DNA of 5,847 nucleotides from LMUY01 sp964244655. GTDB lineage: Bacteria > Pseudomonadota > Alphaproteobacteria > Acetobacterales > Acetobacteraceae. The notes beneath the pieces are model-generated. The model saw only the letters and a program-made list of their open reading frames with translations, was not told the origin of the DNA and made no database searches. Location: contig CAXTJU010000160.1 in NCBI GenBank assembly GCA_964244655.1, positions 1 to 5,847 of the forward strand, given 5' to 3'. Positions 1 to 5,810 of this stretch are shown here, one piece after another. The stretch's first letter is position 1. Every line of letters begins with the position of its first letter. The position numbers and the translations under genes are program-made.

Positions 1-356
1 CCGCCCCCCTGGTCAGCGCTGATGTCGCCACACCCTGCGATCTCACCATGACCAGTGGTTTCGCACCCTGGCCTACTGCAGCCGCTGCTCTGTCGAATAG
101 CCGGCTAGCTGGAGGCGCTGCGTATAACCGGAAAAGCACGGACGCCAGATTGGACTAGCGGAGGCCGAAGCGATCCCTCTGCCGTCAGTGCCGTTCCCTG
201 CACCCTGCCCGCTCAAGCGTCCCCGAAAATCCGCTGTGCCTCGTGCTTGCGGTAGATTCGGCTTCTTCCTCTCGATGCTCATGTTGTTCCTTTGTGCACA
301 CGTGCACGATCGCCGGTCGCGCTAACGCACTCCCAACACGACCTATTGCAATCTAT

Positions 357-375
357 ATGCTGTCATTGACATCAT
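357..375. promoter_or_regulatory. Candidate operator of the toxin-antitoxin operon
   Basis: ATG-C-TGTCA-T-TGACA-T-CAT forms a 19-bp odd palindrome centred on position 366, with one mismatched pair out of nine. It ends 14 bp before the antitoxin start codon. FitAB and VapBC complexes generally repress their own operons by binding inverted repeats in this position through the ribbon-helix-helix antitoxin, so an autoregulatory operator is the natural reading. This is inference from position and symmetry only. Confidence 0.35.
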
Positions 376-379
376 GCTC

Positions 380-385
380 AGGAGG
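380..385 (+). promoter_or_regulatory. Ribosome binding site of the antitoxin gene
   Basis: A full AGGAGG sits 4 nt before the ATG at 390. It decides the antitoxin start, because the same frame stays open upstream to a GTG at 243 but that extension has no Shine-Dalgarno of its own and no family similarity. Confidence 0.75.
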
Positions 386-389
386 GATC

Positions 390-650
390 ATGGCCACGCT
401 TACCGTTCGCAACCTCGATGACAGCATTGCCAAAGCCTTGCGTGTGCGTGCAGCTGAACATGGACGCAGTGCTGAGGCCGAGCACCGGGAAATCCTTCGT
501 GCTGTACTCGCCGATGATCGGCTGTCACCACGAGCCGCTGCGGCAGCTCGCTTGGCCGAGTTCCGACTTCGCACAGCGGGAAGGGGCTCAGCTTCAGCCA
601 CGGAATTGCTCCAGGAATCCCGGGAAGAATGGGTTGGCACCGCGCCCTGA
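390..650 (+). CDS. vapB: FitA/VapB-type ribbon-helix-helix antitoxin
   Basis: This is the antitoxin of a type II toxin-antitoxin pair. It should bind and neutralise the PIN RNase encoded next and repress the operon. The protein has 86 residues. Residues 1-45 read as a MetJ/Arc-like ribbon-helix-helix of the FitA/StbC kind: a short strand (ATLTVRNLDD), then a helix with RVRAAEHGRSAEAEHREIL, the RAA-HGRS-EAE-R-IL pattern typical of this group. The Ala/Arg-rich helix at about 48-64 and the tail to residue 86 are the expected toxin-binding part. The ATG at 390 is chosen because of the strong AGGAGG and because homologues begin at this point. The gene overlaps the toxin frame by 22 nt if the toxin starts at 629, which implies translational coupling. 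Family assignment is firm; the actual partner specificity is inferred. Confidence 0.92.
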   Translation: MATLTVRNLDDSIAKALRVRAAEHGRSAEAEHREILRAVLADDRLSPRAAAAARLAEFRLRTAGRGSASATELLQESREEWVGTAP

Positions 651-1120
651 CACCTCAGGCACCTGAGGTGTCGTTGGTCGTCGATGCCAGCGTCGGCCTG
701 AAATGGGCACTCGACGAGCCGGACAGTCACTGGGCGGAGGCGTTGGCGCGCGGCGATGAGGAGCTCTTCGTGCCTGATTTCTGGTTGCACGAGGCCACTA
801 ACGTTTGCTGGTTGCAGGTCCGCAAGCAGTTGTGGACGCCGGAGGAAGCGAGGGAGGCTCTGATACTGCTCAAGGCGCAGATGGTCCCAACGCCGACGGT
901 GGAGTTCGCTCTCCACGAAGTTGCGCTCAACCTTGGCTTAGCCGTCAATCACTCGACCTATGACATCTTGTACGTGGCCTTCGCGGTCGCGATAGGCGCA
1001 AGGGGTGTTGTTGCGGCCGATGGCCCGTTCACGCGCGACATGCGGCGCCATCCGGATCCGTTGCTGGCAGCCATGGTGATCCCACTCTCAGACTGGGCGG
1101 CCGAGCGGGGTCTGAGTTAA
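629..1120 (+). CDS. vapC: VapC-type PIN-domain toxin (RNase)
   Basis: This is a predicted Mg-dependent endoribonuclease toxin that would cleave RNA (tRNA or rRNA in studied VapCs) when the antitoxin is lost. The 163-residue frame has all four PIN acidic residues: D19 in LVVDASVGLKW, E55 in LHEATN, D112 in YDILYVA and D131 in VAADGPF, so it looks catalytically competent. Two starts are possible. ATG 629 overlaps the antitoxin end and has only a poor GGGAAG abutting it. GTG 668 gives 150 residues beginning MSLVVDAS, the usual VapC N-terminus. Residues 1-13 of the longer form are not family-like and are encoded partly by a palindrome (649-672), so the GTG may be the true start. The next gene, mcrC, is convergent, with 39 nt between the stops and no clear terminator. 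Confidence 0.93.
   Translation: MGWHRALTPQAPEVSLVVDASVGLKWALDEPDSHWAEALARGDEELFVPDFWLHEATNVCWLQVRKQLWTPEEAREALILLKAQMVPTPTVEFALHEVALNLGLAVNHSTYDILYVAFAVAIGARGVVAADGPFTRDMRRHPDPLLAAMVIPLSDWAAERGLS
649..672 (+). repeat. 24-bp inverted repeat at the antitoxin-toxin junction
   Basis: GACACCTCAGG (649-659) and CCTGAGGTGTC (662-672) are perfect reverse complements separated by CA. As RNA this makes a 10-bp stem with a GCAC loop. It starts in the antitoxin stop codon (TGA 648-650) and its right arm contains the alternative GTG start of the toxin (668-670). It could limit toxin translation relative to antitoxin, or act as a DNA site. The structure is directly visible; the role is inferred. Confidence 0.7.
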
Positions 1121-1159
1121 AGGTGAACCCGGCAAGAGGCTAAACGGTCAGTTGGCTAA

Positions 1160-2260
1160 TTACCGAACGACGTCCAGCAACGACTCGCGTAAAGTAGATG
1201 ATGGCGTGGAAAGGTCGACCGTCACAAAGCGCAGCCTGTGACCTTGAATCGTAACGGCCTCGTCCAAAACCTCGTCGACTGTAGGGTAGAGGAGCACACC
1301 CTCGGCCGCGTCTGCTGCCGCGTCCCCGGCCCCGCTTTGTGAGCGCAAATACGCGTAAAGCTGGTATATGTGCGCGCTATCGAACCCAAACCCGCCATGC
1401 TGACGCGGCTTTAGGGCGTTAGTGAACTTTGTGTCGAGAACGATGCGCCGCGGCCCGCGCTGTAGGACGATGTCGGCAGCCATCGTCGGTAGTAGGCCTT
1501 CCATCCCCGCAGTCACACTTTCTGCCTGCCAATGCAGGGTCCTTTGAGGGCTGATCGTCCATCCGTCGTGTCCGTGCAATTCGTGGCGGTAAAGACCGGC
1601 TACGGCTTTCTCGAAAATCTTCCGGAGAAGCGCCTCGTCTCGCTGCAGCCTTGTCGTCGCGTCGTCGCCGGCTGCTTCGCTGGGCAGCACCAGATCGAGA
1701 GCAAGCTTAGCCGCGGCCACCATCAGCCGATCGTCTTTGTCGTGGCGGGCTAATTGGTCACGGGACATCTCCGTTCGCGAAGGCCTACCCGCCGAAATAC
1801 CCGCTTGCGCGAGTAGCCGCGCCATGCGGCGGCAGTCATTGACCACGCGGAAGTCGCGCACGCGGCACGCGGCCGCCTCGAGAGCCGCCCTTACAAGCCT
1901 ATTGCGTGGGGTGTCATGAGTCAGGTCATGATAGCGGCACATAACTTGTCCGCGGTGAAGCAGCATGCTGGACTCGGTCTCCAGCCAGTCAATCCGGCCC
2001 CGCACGCGCGAAAGGGCTTTCCACCGATCCTCGTAGCTACGGGACAGACTGCGCCTGAGACGCCGCTCCACGACGACAACAAGCAGGCGCGCCAACAGGT
2101 CGGCAAGTTCGGCGTCGCCGTCCACGTCCGAGTCGAACGCCTCCTGAAATCCGGCGAGATCGGAGGCGTAGACTAGCAGCATCCAGAGGTTTCGAACGGG
2201 GATGCCGACGTGGCTCCGCCAGGTTGTTCCGGCCCCGACTATGCTGTCACCCTTACTCAC
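1160..2260 (-). CDS. mcrC: McrC, nuclease subunit of McrBC type IV restriction enzyme
   Basis: McrC is the endonuclease subunit that joins McrB hexamers, stimulates their NTPase and cuts DNA containing modified cytosines. The protein has 366 residues, close to the 348 of E. coli McrC. The N-terminus carries IPVRNLWMLLVYAS (20-33), matching the IPVRNIYYMLTYAW motif of E. coli McrC. The PD-(D/E)xK nuclease core is intact: D263 in MAADIVL, then D276 and K278 in IVLDTKF, followed by the YQLYAYL helix (299-305) and the LLYP strand (323-326). The start is a GTG placed 3 nt after the mcrB stop; those three bases are a second TAG. No Shine-Dalgarno is evident, so translation is probably coupled to mcrB. 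No earlier start can be used because of the in-frame TAG. The enzyme looks complete and active. Confidence 0.95.
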   Translation of the reverse strand: MSKGDSIVGAGTTWRSHVGIPVRNLWMLLVYASDLAGFQEAFDSDVDGDAELADLLARLLVVVVERRLRRSLSRSYEDRWKALSRVRGRIDWLETESSMLLHRGQVMCRYHDLTHDTPRNRLVRAALEAAACRVRDFRVVNDCRRMARLLAQAGISAGRPSRTEMSRDQLARHDKDDRLMVAAAKLALDLVLPSEAAGDDATTRLQRDEALLRKIFEKAVAGLYRHELHGHDGWTISPQRTLHWQAESVTAGMEGLLPTMAADIVLQRGPRRIVLDTKFTNALKPRQHGGFGFDSAHIYQLYAYLRSQSGAGDAAADAAEGVLLYPTVDEVLDEAVTIQGHRLRFVTVDLSTPSSTLRESLLDVVR

Positions 2261-2263
2261 CTA

Positions 2264-4510
2264 CTAGGCGCCGACATGCAGCTTTTTGATCTGCGCCTCG
2301 GCTTCCTCCGGCCGGTCATACCAGTATTCGCGCAGGAGAGGCCCGATCTCTGTATCGACTGTTTCCACAAACCAGGCCCGCCAGTCTTCACTGGCGGGGC
2401 CAGGTGCGCCGAGCGGCGTCACGAAGCTATGGCCAACACGAAACTGATCGCCGAGGGTGCGATCCGCGGCGATGGCGGCGTTCAGCGCGCCCATCCGCTC
2501 TGCGATCTCGTCTAGAATCTCCGGCGGGCAGCCTTTGCCCACCGACCAGGCACGCCACGACCCGTTCAGCAGCGGCGACAAAGACACGAACGCGAAGCGG
2601 CGACGTAGGGCCAGATCGATCAGCGCGAGCGAGCGGTCCGCCAAATTCATTGTGCCGACGATGTAGAGGTTGTTGGGCACGTAGACGCGCTCATCGACGG
2701 TGCGGGGGTAGGTCAGCCGGAGCGCCTCCTCGACGTGTCGTTTGCCGTCCTCGATGAGCGTGAGCATCTCACCCAGAATCTGGGCAGGATTGCCCCTATT
2801 GATCTCCTCGATGACCAGGACAAAGGGCCGCTCGGGTTCTGCAAGCGCTGACGAGACAGCGTCAAGGAAGACGCCGTCCGCGAGCCGCAGCCCGCCGGCC
2901 CCGTCCGGACGCCACCCGCGCACGAAGTCCTCGTAGGAGAGGGATGGCTGAAACTGAACCGCTGTTAGGCGCTCCGGGTCTCGAACGCCAAGCAAGGCGA
3001 AGCCGAGCCGCTTCGCCAGCCAGGTCTTTCCCGTACCCGGTGGCCCCTGCAGGATTAGATTCTTCTTCCGCCGTAGCAGGTCCACAGCAGCCGCGATCAC
3101 GTCGGGCGCCATGAAGCAGCCGTCGGCGATAATCTCATCCACGCCGTATGGGGGCGCCGCGACCGTTCTGCCTTCTGTAGACGTCGCGGGCGCCCCGTCA
3201 GGCTGCCCCGCGGTTGGGTCCTCCTGCGGCTCGATGCGCCAGCGTTCCTCGAAGTCGGCGGGCAGCGCGGCGGTGTAGTCCTCGCCGTCGTCGGTAAGGC
3301 TGATCCGGCCGCCGCCAACGCCGTCCTCGACCTGAACGAGACCAGCGATCCTGGCCCAAGCAAAGATGTACGAACCGGGCTGGGTCGACGTCCAGGTGGG
3401 TACCAGGTCTTTCAGCTTGGTCGACACGTCGATGGGGCGCAGCTTGCCGGGCTCGCGCTGCACCATCCGGAGCAGGTGGCCCATGCCGAAGACGCGGCCG
3501 ATCAGCGGTCCTCTCAAGATGTGCGCGGGCTCGGCGGCGGTGAGCATCTCCTGCCCACGTTCGGTTGGACGGTATGTGCTGCCGTCCAGCCGCAGTAGCC
3601 CTAGTCCGCCCATCGCCTGTGAGATCATGTTCCCAGCTGAACTGGCGTTGAGCTGGGTGGCCTCCCCGAGGATCACGCCCACTAGGTCATCGCGGCTGAT
3701 GCCCTGCTCGGCCTCTCGCACCATGGCCATGAGCAGTGGCACGTTGTCCTTGACGCAGGCGAGGCTGCGACGCTGCGCGTTAGCTGGTAGGAGCGAAAAA
3801 GCCGGCACGGCATTGGCCTGTCGGTCCGGCGGCTGGGTGGCTACCGCGCCCTCGTCGGGGCGGTTTGCGAGCTCCTGCCACGCGAACCAGGCGAACATGG
3901 ACTGCTCCACCTCGCGCTCGAAATCTGAAGCCTTGCCCAACGCCTCGCGCAGCCTGGCCTTGAGCGCCGGGTGCTGGGCGATGAAGTCGCCAGGCAGACG
4001 CTGCGCCCCAAGCAGACGCTGCACGCTCCACACTCGCGTCGCGTCCATGAGACAGGTCATGTCGGCCGGGAACATGGCCGCGAGCAGCCTGGCGAGCCGG
4101 GCCTTCGGACGACGTGGCGTGTAACGCGGGTGCACGCGCTTGAGCACGCTCTGGTAGAGGCTCTCCAGCGCCGCTCCGCGTTGATCTAGCGGCAGATCTG
4201 CCAGCGCGCCACGTGCCTGGAACAGGGTCGCTGCTAGCTCCTGGTCGTCGTAGGCGCTTACCAGCGTGACGGACTGACCCGGGCCGATACTTGACACCGA
4301 CGCGTCATTCCATAATCGCTGCTGGAACTCGGGGCGCAACCACATCTCCTGGTCGGCCTCCTGTACCGCCCGCACCTGCTCGACGTAGGCGTCGCGCCAC
4401 AACGCCCATTCCGTTTCCAGCAACGTCCGGAAGCGCCCTTCGAAGAGTTCAGTGAGGTCCGGTGCGGGAGTTGCGATCACGGCTTGCTCCAGGTTTAGGC
4501 GAATCCGCAT
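2264..4510 (-). CDS. mcrB: McrB-like AAA+ NTPase with extended N-terminal region
   Basis: This is the motor and recognition subunit of a type IV restriction system. From ATG 4510 it has 748 residues, against 459 in E. coli. The C-terminal AAA+ domain (about 465-745) is canonical McrB: Walker A GPPGTGKT (489-496), the FQPSLSYEDFVRGWRP loop (520-534), Walker B VLVIEEINRGN (564-574), the McrB signature GTMNLADRS (619-627) and ALRRRF (634-639) with finger arginines. In the family this domain hydrolyses GTP. Residues 1-215 are helical and not recognised. Residues 250-415 look like two winged-helix units, each ending in a wing and TERG/TDDGE helix. A Pro/Ala/Gly linker (425-455) follows. The E. coli-type DNA-binding domain is not apparent. 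The start is uncertain: GTG 4480 has GGAG 6 nt upstream, while ATG 4510 has no Shine-Dalgarno. Confidence 0.92.
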   Translation of the reverse strand: MRIRLNLEQAVIATPAPDLTELFEGRFRTLLETEWALWRDAYVEQVRAVQEADQEMWLRPEFQQRLWNDASVSSIGPGQSVTLVSAYDDQELAATLFQARGALADLPLDQRGAALESLYQSVLKRVHPRYTPRRPKARLARLLAAMFPADMTCLMDATRVWSVQRLLGAQRLPGDFIAQHPALKARLREALGKASDFEREVEQSMFAWFAWQELANRPDEGAVATQPPDRQANAVPAFSLLPANAQRRSLACVKDNVPLLMAMVREAEQGISRDDLVGVILGEATQLNASSAGNMISQAMGGLGLLRLDGSTYRPTERGQEMLTAAEPAHILRGPLIGRVFGMGHLLRMVQREPGKLRPIDVSTKLKDLVPTWTSTQPGSYIFAWARIAGLVQVEDGVGGGRISLTDDGEDYTAALPADFEERWRIEPQEDPTAGQPDGAPATSTEGRTVAAPPYGVDEIIADGCFMAPDVIAAAVDLLRRKKNLILQGPPGTGKTWLAKRLGFALLGVRDPERLTAVQFQPSLSYEDFVRGWRPDGAGGLRLADGVFLDAVSSALAEPERPFVLVIEEINRGNPAQILGEMLTLIEDGKRHVEEALRLTYPRTVDERVYVPNNLYIVGTMNLADRSLALIDLALRRRFAFVSLSPLLNGSWRAWSVGKGCPPEILDEIAERMGALNAAIAADRTLGDQFRVGHSFVTPLGAPGPASEDWRAWFVETVDTEIGPLLREYWYDRPEEAEAQIKKLHVGA
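4487..4490 (-). promoter_or_regulatory. Shine-Dalgarno-like GGAG ahead of an alternative mcrB start
   Basis: On the minus strand GGAG is followed by six bases (CAAGCC) and GTG at 4480-4478. This is the only well-spaced ribosome binding site near the 5' end of mcrB. Starting there would shorten McrB by ten residues, to a form beginning MIATPAPDL. Confidence 0.4.
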
Positions 4511-4580
4511 TGCGTCTATTACGTCAGATAAATGTTCGTAATGGTCGTTCCCGGATAAGTTTCTCTGACTGCATTTATTG
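4511..4580 (-). promoter_or_regulatory. AT-rich gap between recombinase and mcrB, likely mcrBC leader
   Basis: These 70 bases are visibly richer in A+T than the genes on both sides. TTACG (4519-4523) and CGTAA (4537-4541) form an inverted repeat around 13 bases, directly ahead of the mcrB start. TAATAG and TTATCT words on the minus strand could serve as -10 boxes, but no consensus -35 is correctly spaced, so I cannot place a promoter. No terminator hairpin is seen after the recombinase, so mcrBC may also be read from the upstream pair. Confidence 0.4.
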
Positions 4581-5324
4581 CTATCCCCACATTCGGCTGG
4601 CGATGTCCTTCTCCTCGGCACCAACGGCATCGGCGTAGATAGCCGTGGTGGAGAGTTGGGCGTGCCCAAGCCATTTCTGCACCAGATTGAGCGGGATGCC
4701 GGCGGTAACAGCCGCGACCCCAAAGCCGTGCCGCAGCCCCTTAGGCGAGGCGTGCGGCCCCTCAAGCCGGGCCGCCAGCATGACGCCGTGCACGGCGCGC
4801 CAGCCGGTCATGCGGCTCCAGGGCCATAGGCGAATCTCACGCCCACGGCCGCGGCGGGCCTGCAGTTCGCGAATCCCATGCACCATGTCGAGCGCGGCCA
4901 GCAGGGCAGGGGGCACCGGCACGGCGCGGTAGATGCCGCTGCGGCGCTTTTTAAGGCTCTCGACCGTCAGCACGCCGGCGGCCAGGTCGACCCGGTCGAC
5001 GGTAAGCGCCAGCGCCTCGGATAGCCGGCAGCCGGCATAGGCCAGCGTCATGCACAGGGTCCGCACCTGGCGATCGGCCAACTCGGCTTCCCGCAGGAAG
5101 GCCTCTCGCTCGCCGGCGGTGAGATACTTCCGGGCGCCCTCGGCGGTGTGCAACCCCATGCCGGAGGAGACGGCCGGGGCAGGGGAGGGCGGCGCGCTCC
5201 GGCTCCGGGGCTTGGTGGACGGTGGAGCCGGGCGTGACGCCCCCGCTTTCGGGGGAGCGGCCTTGGCGGCGGCGACCGGCGGCGGGGTGCCGGCCCGCTT
5301 ACCCGCGGCGGGGCGGCGGGTCAT
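4581..5324 (-). CDS. Minimal tyrosine recombinase (phage-integrase family)
   Basis: This is a DNA strand-exchange enzyme of the tyrosine recombinase family with 247 residues. Its catalytic domain spans about 66-247. R100 lies in AYAGCRLSEAL, the beta-hairpin lysine is K125 or K126 in ESLKKRRSG, and box II reads SPKGLRHGF with R198. LGHAQLSTTAIYAD supplies H221 and the nucleophile Y230. The usual first histidine of box II is lysine (K195), a replacement also known in other integrases. Instead of a SAM-like core-binding domain, residues 1-55 are a basic Pro/Ala/Ser/Lys tail that is probably disordered. ATG 5324 is chosen because it overlaps the stop of the WGR gene as ATGA, with AGGA 9 nt upstream. 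The frame is open to 5450 but that part is WGR coding sequence. Its DNA is visibly GC-richer than mcrBC. Its target site is unknown. Confidence 0.9.
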   Translation of the reverse strand: MTRRPAAGKRAGTPPPVAAAKAAPPKAGASRPAPPSTKPRSRSAPPSPAPAVSSGMGLHTAEGARKYLTAGEREAFLREAELADRQVRTLCMTLAYAGCRLSEALALTVDRVDLAAGVLTVESLKKRRSGIYRAVPVPPALLAALDMVHGIRELQARRGRGREIRLWPWSRMTGWRAVHGVMLAARLEGPHASPKGLRHGFGVAAVTAGIPLNLVQKWLGHAQLSTTAIYADAVGAEEKDIASRMWG

Positions 5325-5620
5325 GGGGTGCGATCCTGGTAGCCGCGGCGACGCTTGGCCGTGGCGAGCTGGGCCAGGGCGTTGATGGCGGCGCCGGGGT
5401 CTGGATGCGGATCGAGCCGGCGTGCGCCCTCGGTGCCGATCCGCCCCCACTGCCGCATGAGCAGGGCGCGACCGAACAGGTCAGGCCAGACCTCCATGCG
5501 GTAGAAGCGCCATTCGTTCAGCGCGGGGCGGATGTGGACCAGGCAGGCGGTGTCGGCGAACAGCGGCAGCTGGACCGGGGAGGGGCCGGAAGCGCGGGTT
5601 CGGGGGCGTTTGGGCCGCAT
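5321..5620 (-). CDS. Small WGR-domain protein, partner of the recombinase
   Basis: The 99-residue protein is essentially a single WGR domain. After a basic, Pro-rich start (1-20) comes a beta strand (CLVHIRPALNEWRFYRMEVW, 26-45). The signature RQWGRIGTEG follows at 56-65, then the AAINALAQLATAKRRRGY helix (77-94), which matches the family's conserved end ending in K-RGY. WGR domains in PARP proteins bind nucleic acid, often DNA ends or breaks; as single-domain bacterial proteins their role is poorly defined. The stop overlaps the start of the recombinase gene by ATGA, so the two are probably co-translated and act together. DNA binding or directionality control for the recombinase is my inference. 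The ATG at 5620 has no Shine-Dalgarno. A TACACT word ends 9 bases upstream, so a nearly leaderless transcript is possible, although no -35 supports it. Confidence 0.85.
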   Translation of the reverse strand: MRPKRPRTRASGPSPVQLPLFADTACLVHIRPALNEWRFYRMEVWPDLFGRALLMRQWGRIGTEGARRLDPHPDPGAAINALAQLATAKRRRGYQDRTP

Positions 5621-5705
5621 GTCGCGGCAAGTGTACCAGCTTTGGTGTCATGGTAGCAGCGAAACTGGCTTAATCGAGCTTGTCCGGCTGGTTCAGGGTG
5701 CCGAA

Positions 5706-5736
5706 CCTGATACACTATTACTCATAGTGTATCAGG
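5706..5736. repeat. Perfect 13-bp inverted repeat with 5-bp centre
   Basis: CCTGATACACTAT (5706-5718) and ATAGTGTATCAGG (5724-5736) are exact reverse complements around TACTC. The site lies 86 bp upstream of the WGR start. Its size suits either an operator for a dimeric repressor or a core site for a tyrosine recombinase, where arms of about 11-13 bp flank a 6-8 bp crossover region; read with 12-bp arms the centre is 7 bp. The symmetry is certain, the role is not. I see no second copy in the window. Confidence 0.75.
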
Positions 5737-5750
5737 TAATCGTTCGTCGG

Positions 5751-5770
5751 CAGCACGATCCTACGTGCTG
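5751..5770. repeat. 7-bp inverted repeat (hairpin) with 6-nt centre
   Basis: CAGCACG (5751-5757) and CGTGCTG (5764-5770) are perfect reverse complements around ATCCTA. It lies 14 bp beyond the larger palindrome. It lacks a T-tract on either strand, so it is not a standard intrinsic terminator. It may be a protein-binding site or part of a recombination region. Confidence 0.5.
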
Positions 5771-5810
5771 GTCACGTCCGTCAACGTGGTGAAAATTTCA
5801 GTGTAGGTTG

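Larger units (their letters stand above)
1..389. other. Left non-coding stretch with short palindromes, no supported gene
   Basis: I see no convincing gene in this stretch. The longest reading frame, 73-282 on the minus strand, encodes a 69-residue Arg/Gly/Ser-rich peptide with no motif I recognise. Visible structure includes a 10-bp palindrome TCAGCGCTGA (13-22). CTGGTCA (9-15) and TGACCAG (49-55) form inverted repeats 33 bp apart. Two adjacent 8-bp palindromes, TGTGCACA (293-300) and CGTGCACG (301-308), follow, then ATTGCAAT (345-352). The right part must hold the promoter of the toxin-antitoxin operon. A TATATG -10-like word lies at 354-359, but no good -35 is correctly spaced, so I do not call the promoter. 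Confidence 0.6.

Noticed and set aside
73..282. 69-residue minus-strand reading frame
   Set aside because: Its composition is arbitrary, no family motif or ribosome binding site supports it, and it lies in DNA that otherwise looks non-coding.
243..389. Upstream extension of the antitoxin from GTG 243
   Set aside because: The extra 49 residues are Cys/Ser-rich and unlike FitA-type proteins, while ATG 390 has a full AGGAGG and starts at the family boundary.
1121..1159. Bidirectional terminator between vapC and mcrC
   Set aside because: Only a repeated GGCTAA and a short CGGT/ACCG pair are present; no strong stem with a T-tract is visible.
3366..4124. 252-residue plus-strand reading frame opposite mcrB
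   Set aside because: It is antisense to well-supported McrB coding sequence, is Ser/Arg/Pro-rich as expected of a shadow frame in GC-rich DNA, and has no recognisable domain.
4511..4765. N-terminal extension of McrB into the recombinase gene
   Set aside because: Most of it overlaps the conserved end of the recombinase (including Y230) in another frame, and its residues look like out-of-frame sequence.
5325..5450. Longer recombinase start at 5450
   Set aside because: This stretch encodes the conserved WGR motif in another frame, and ATG 5324 overlaps the WGR stop as ATGA.
5706..5736. Calling the palindrome a loxP-type site
   Set aside because: The arm length of 13 bp matches but the centre is 5 bp instead of 8 and the sequence is unlike loxP, so only a generic site can be proposed.
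5751..5770. Intrinsic terminator
   Set aside because: There is a stem and loop but no run of T after it on either strand.
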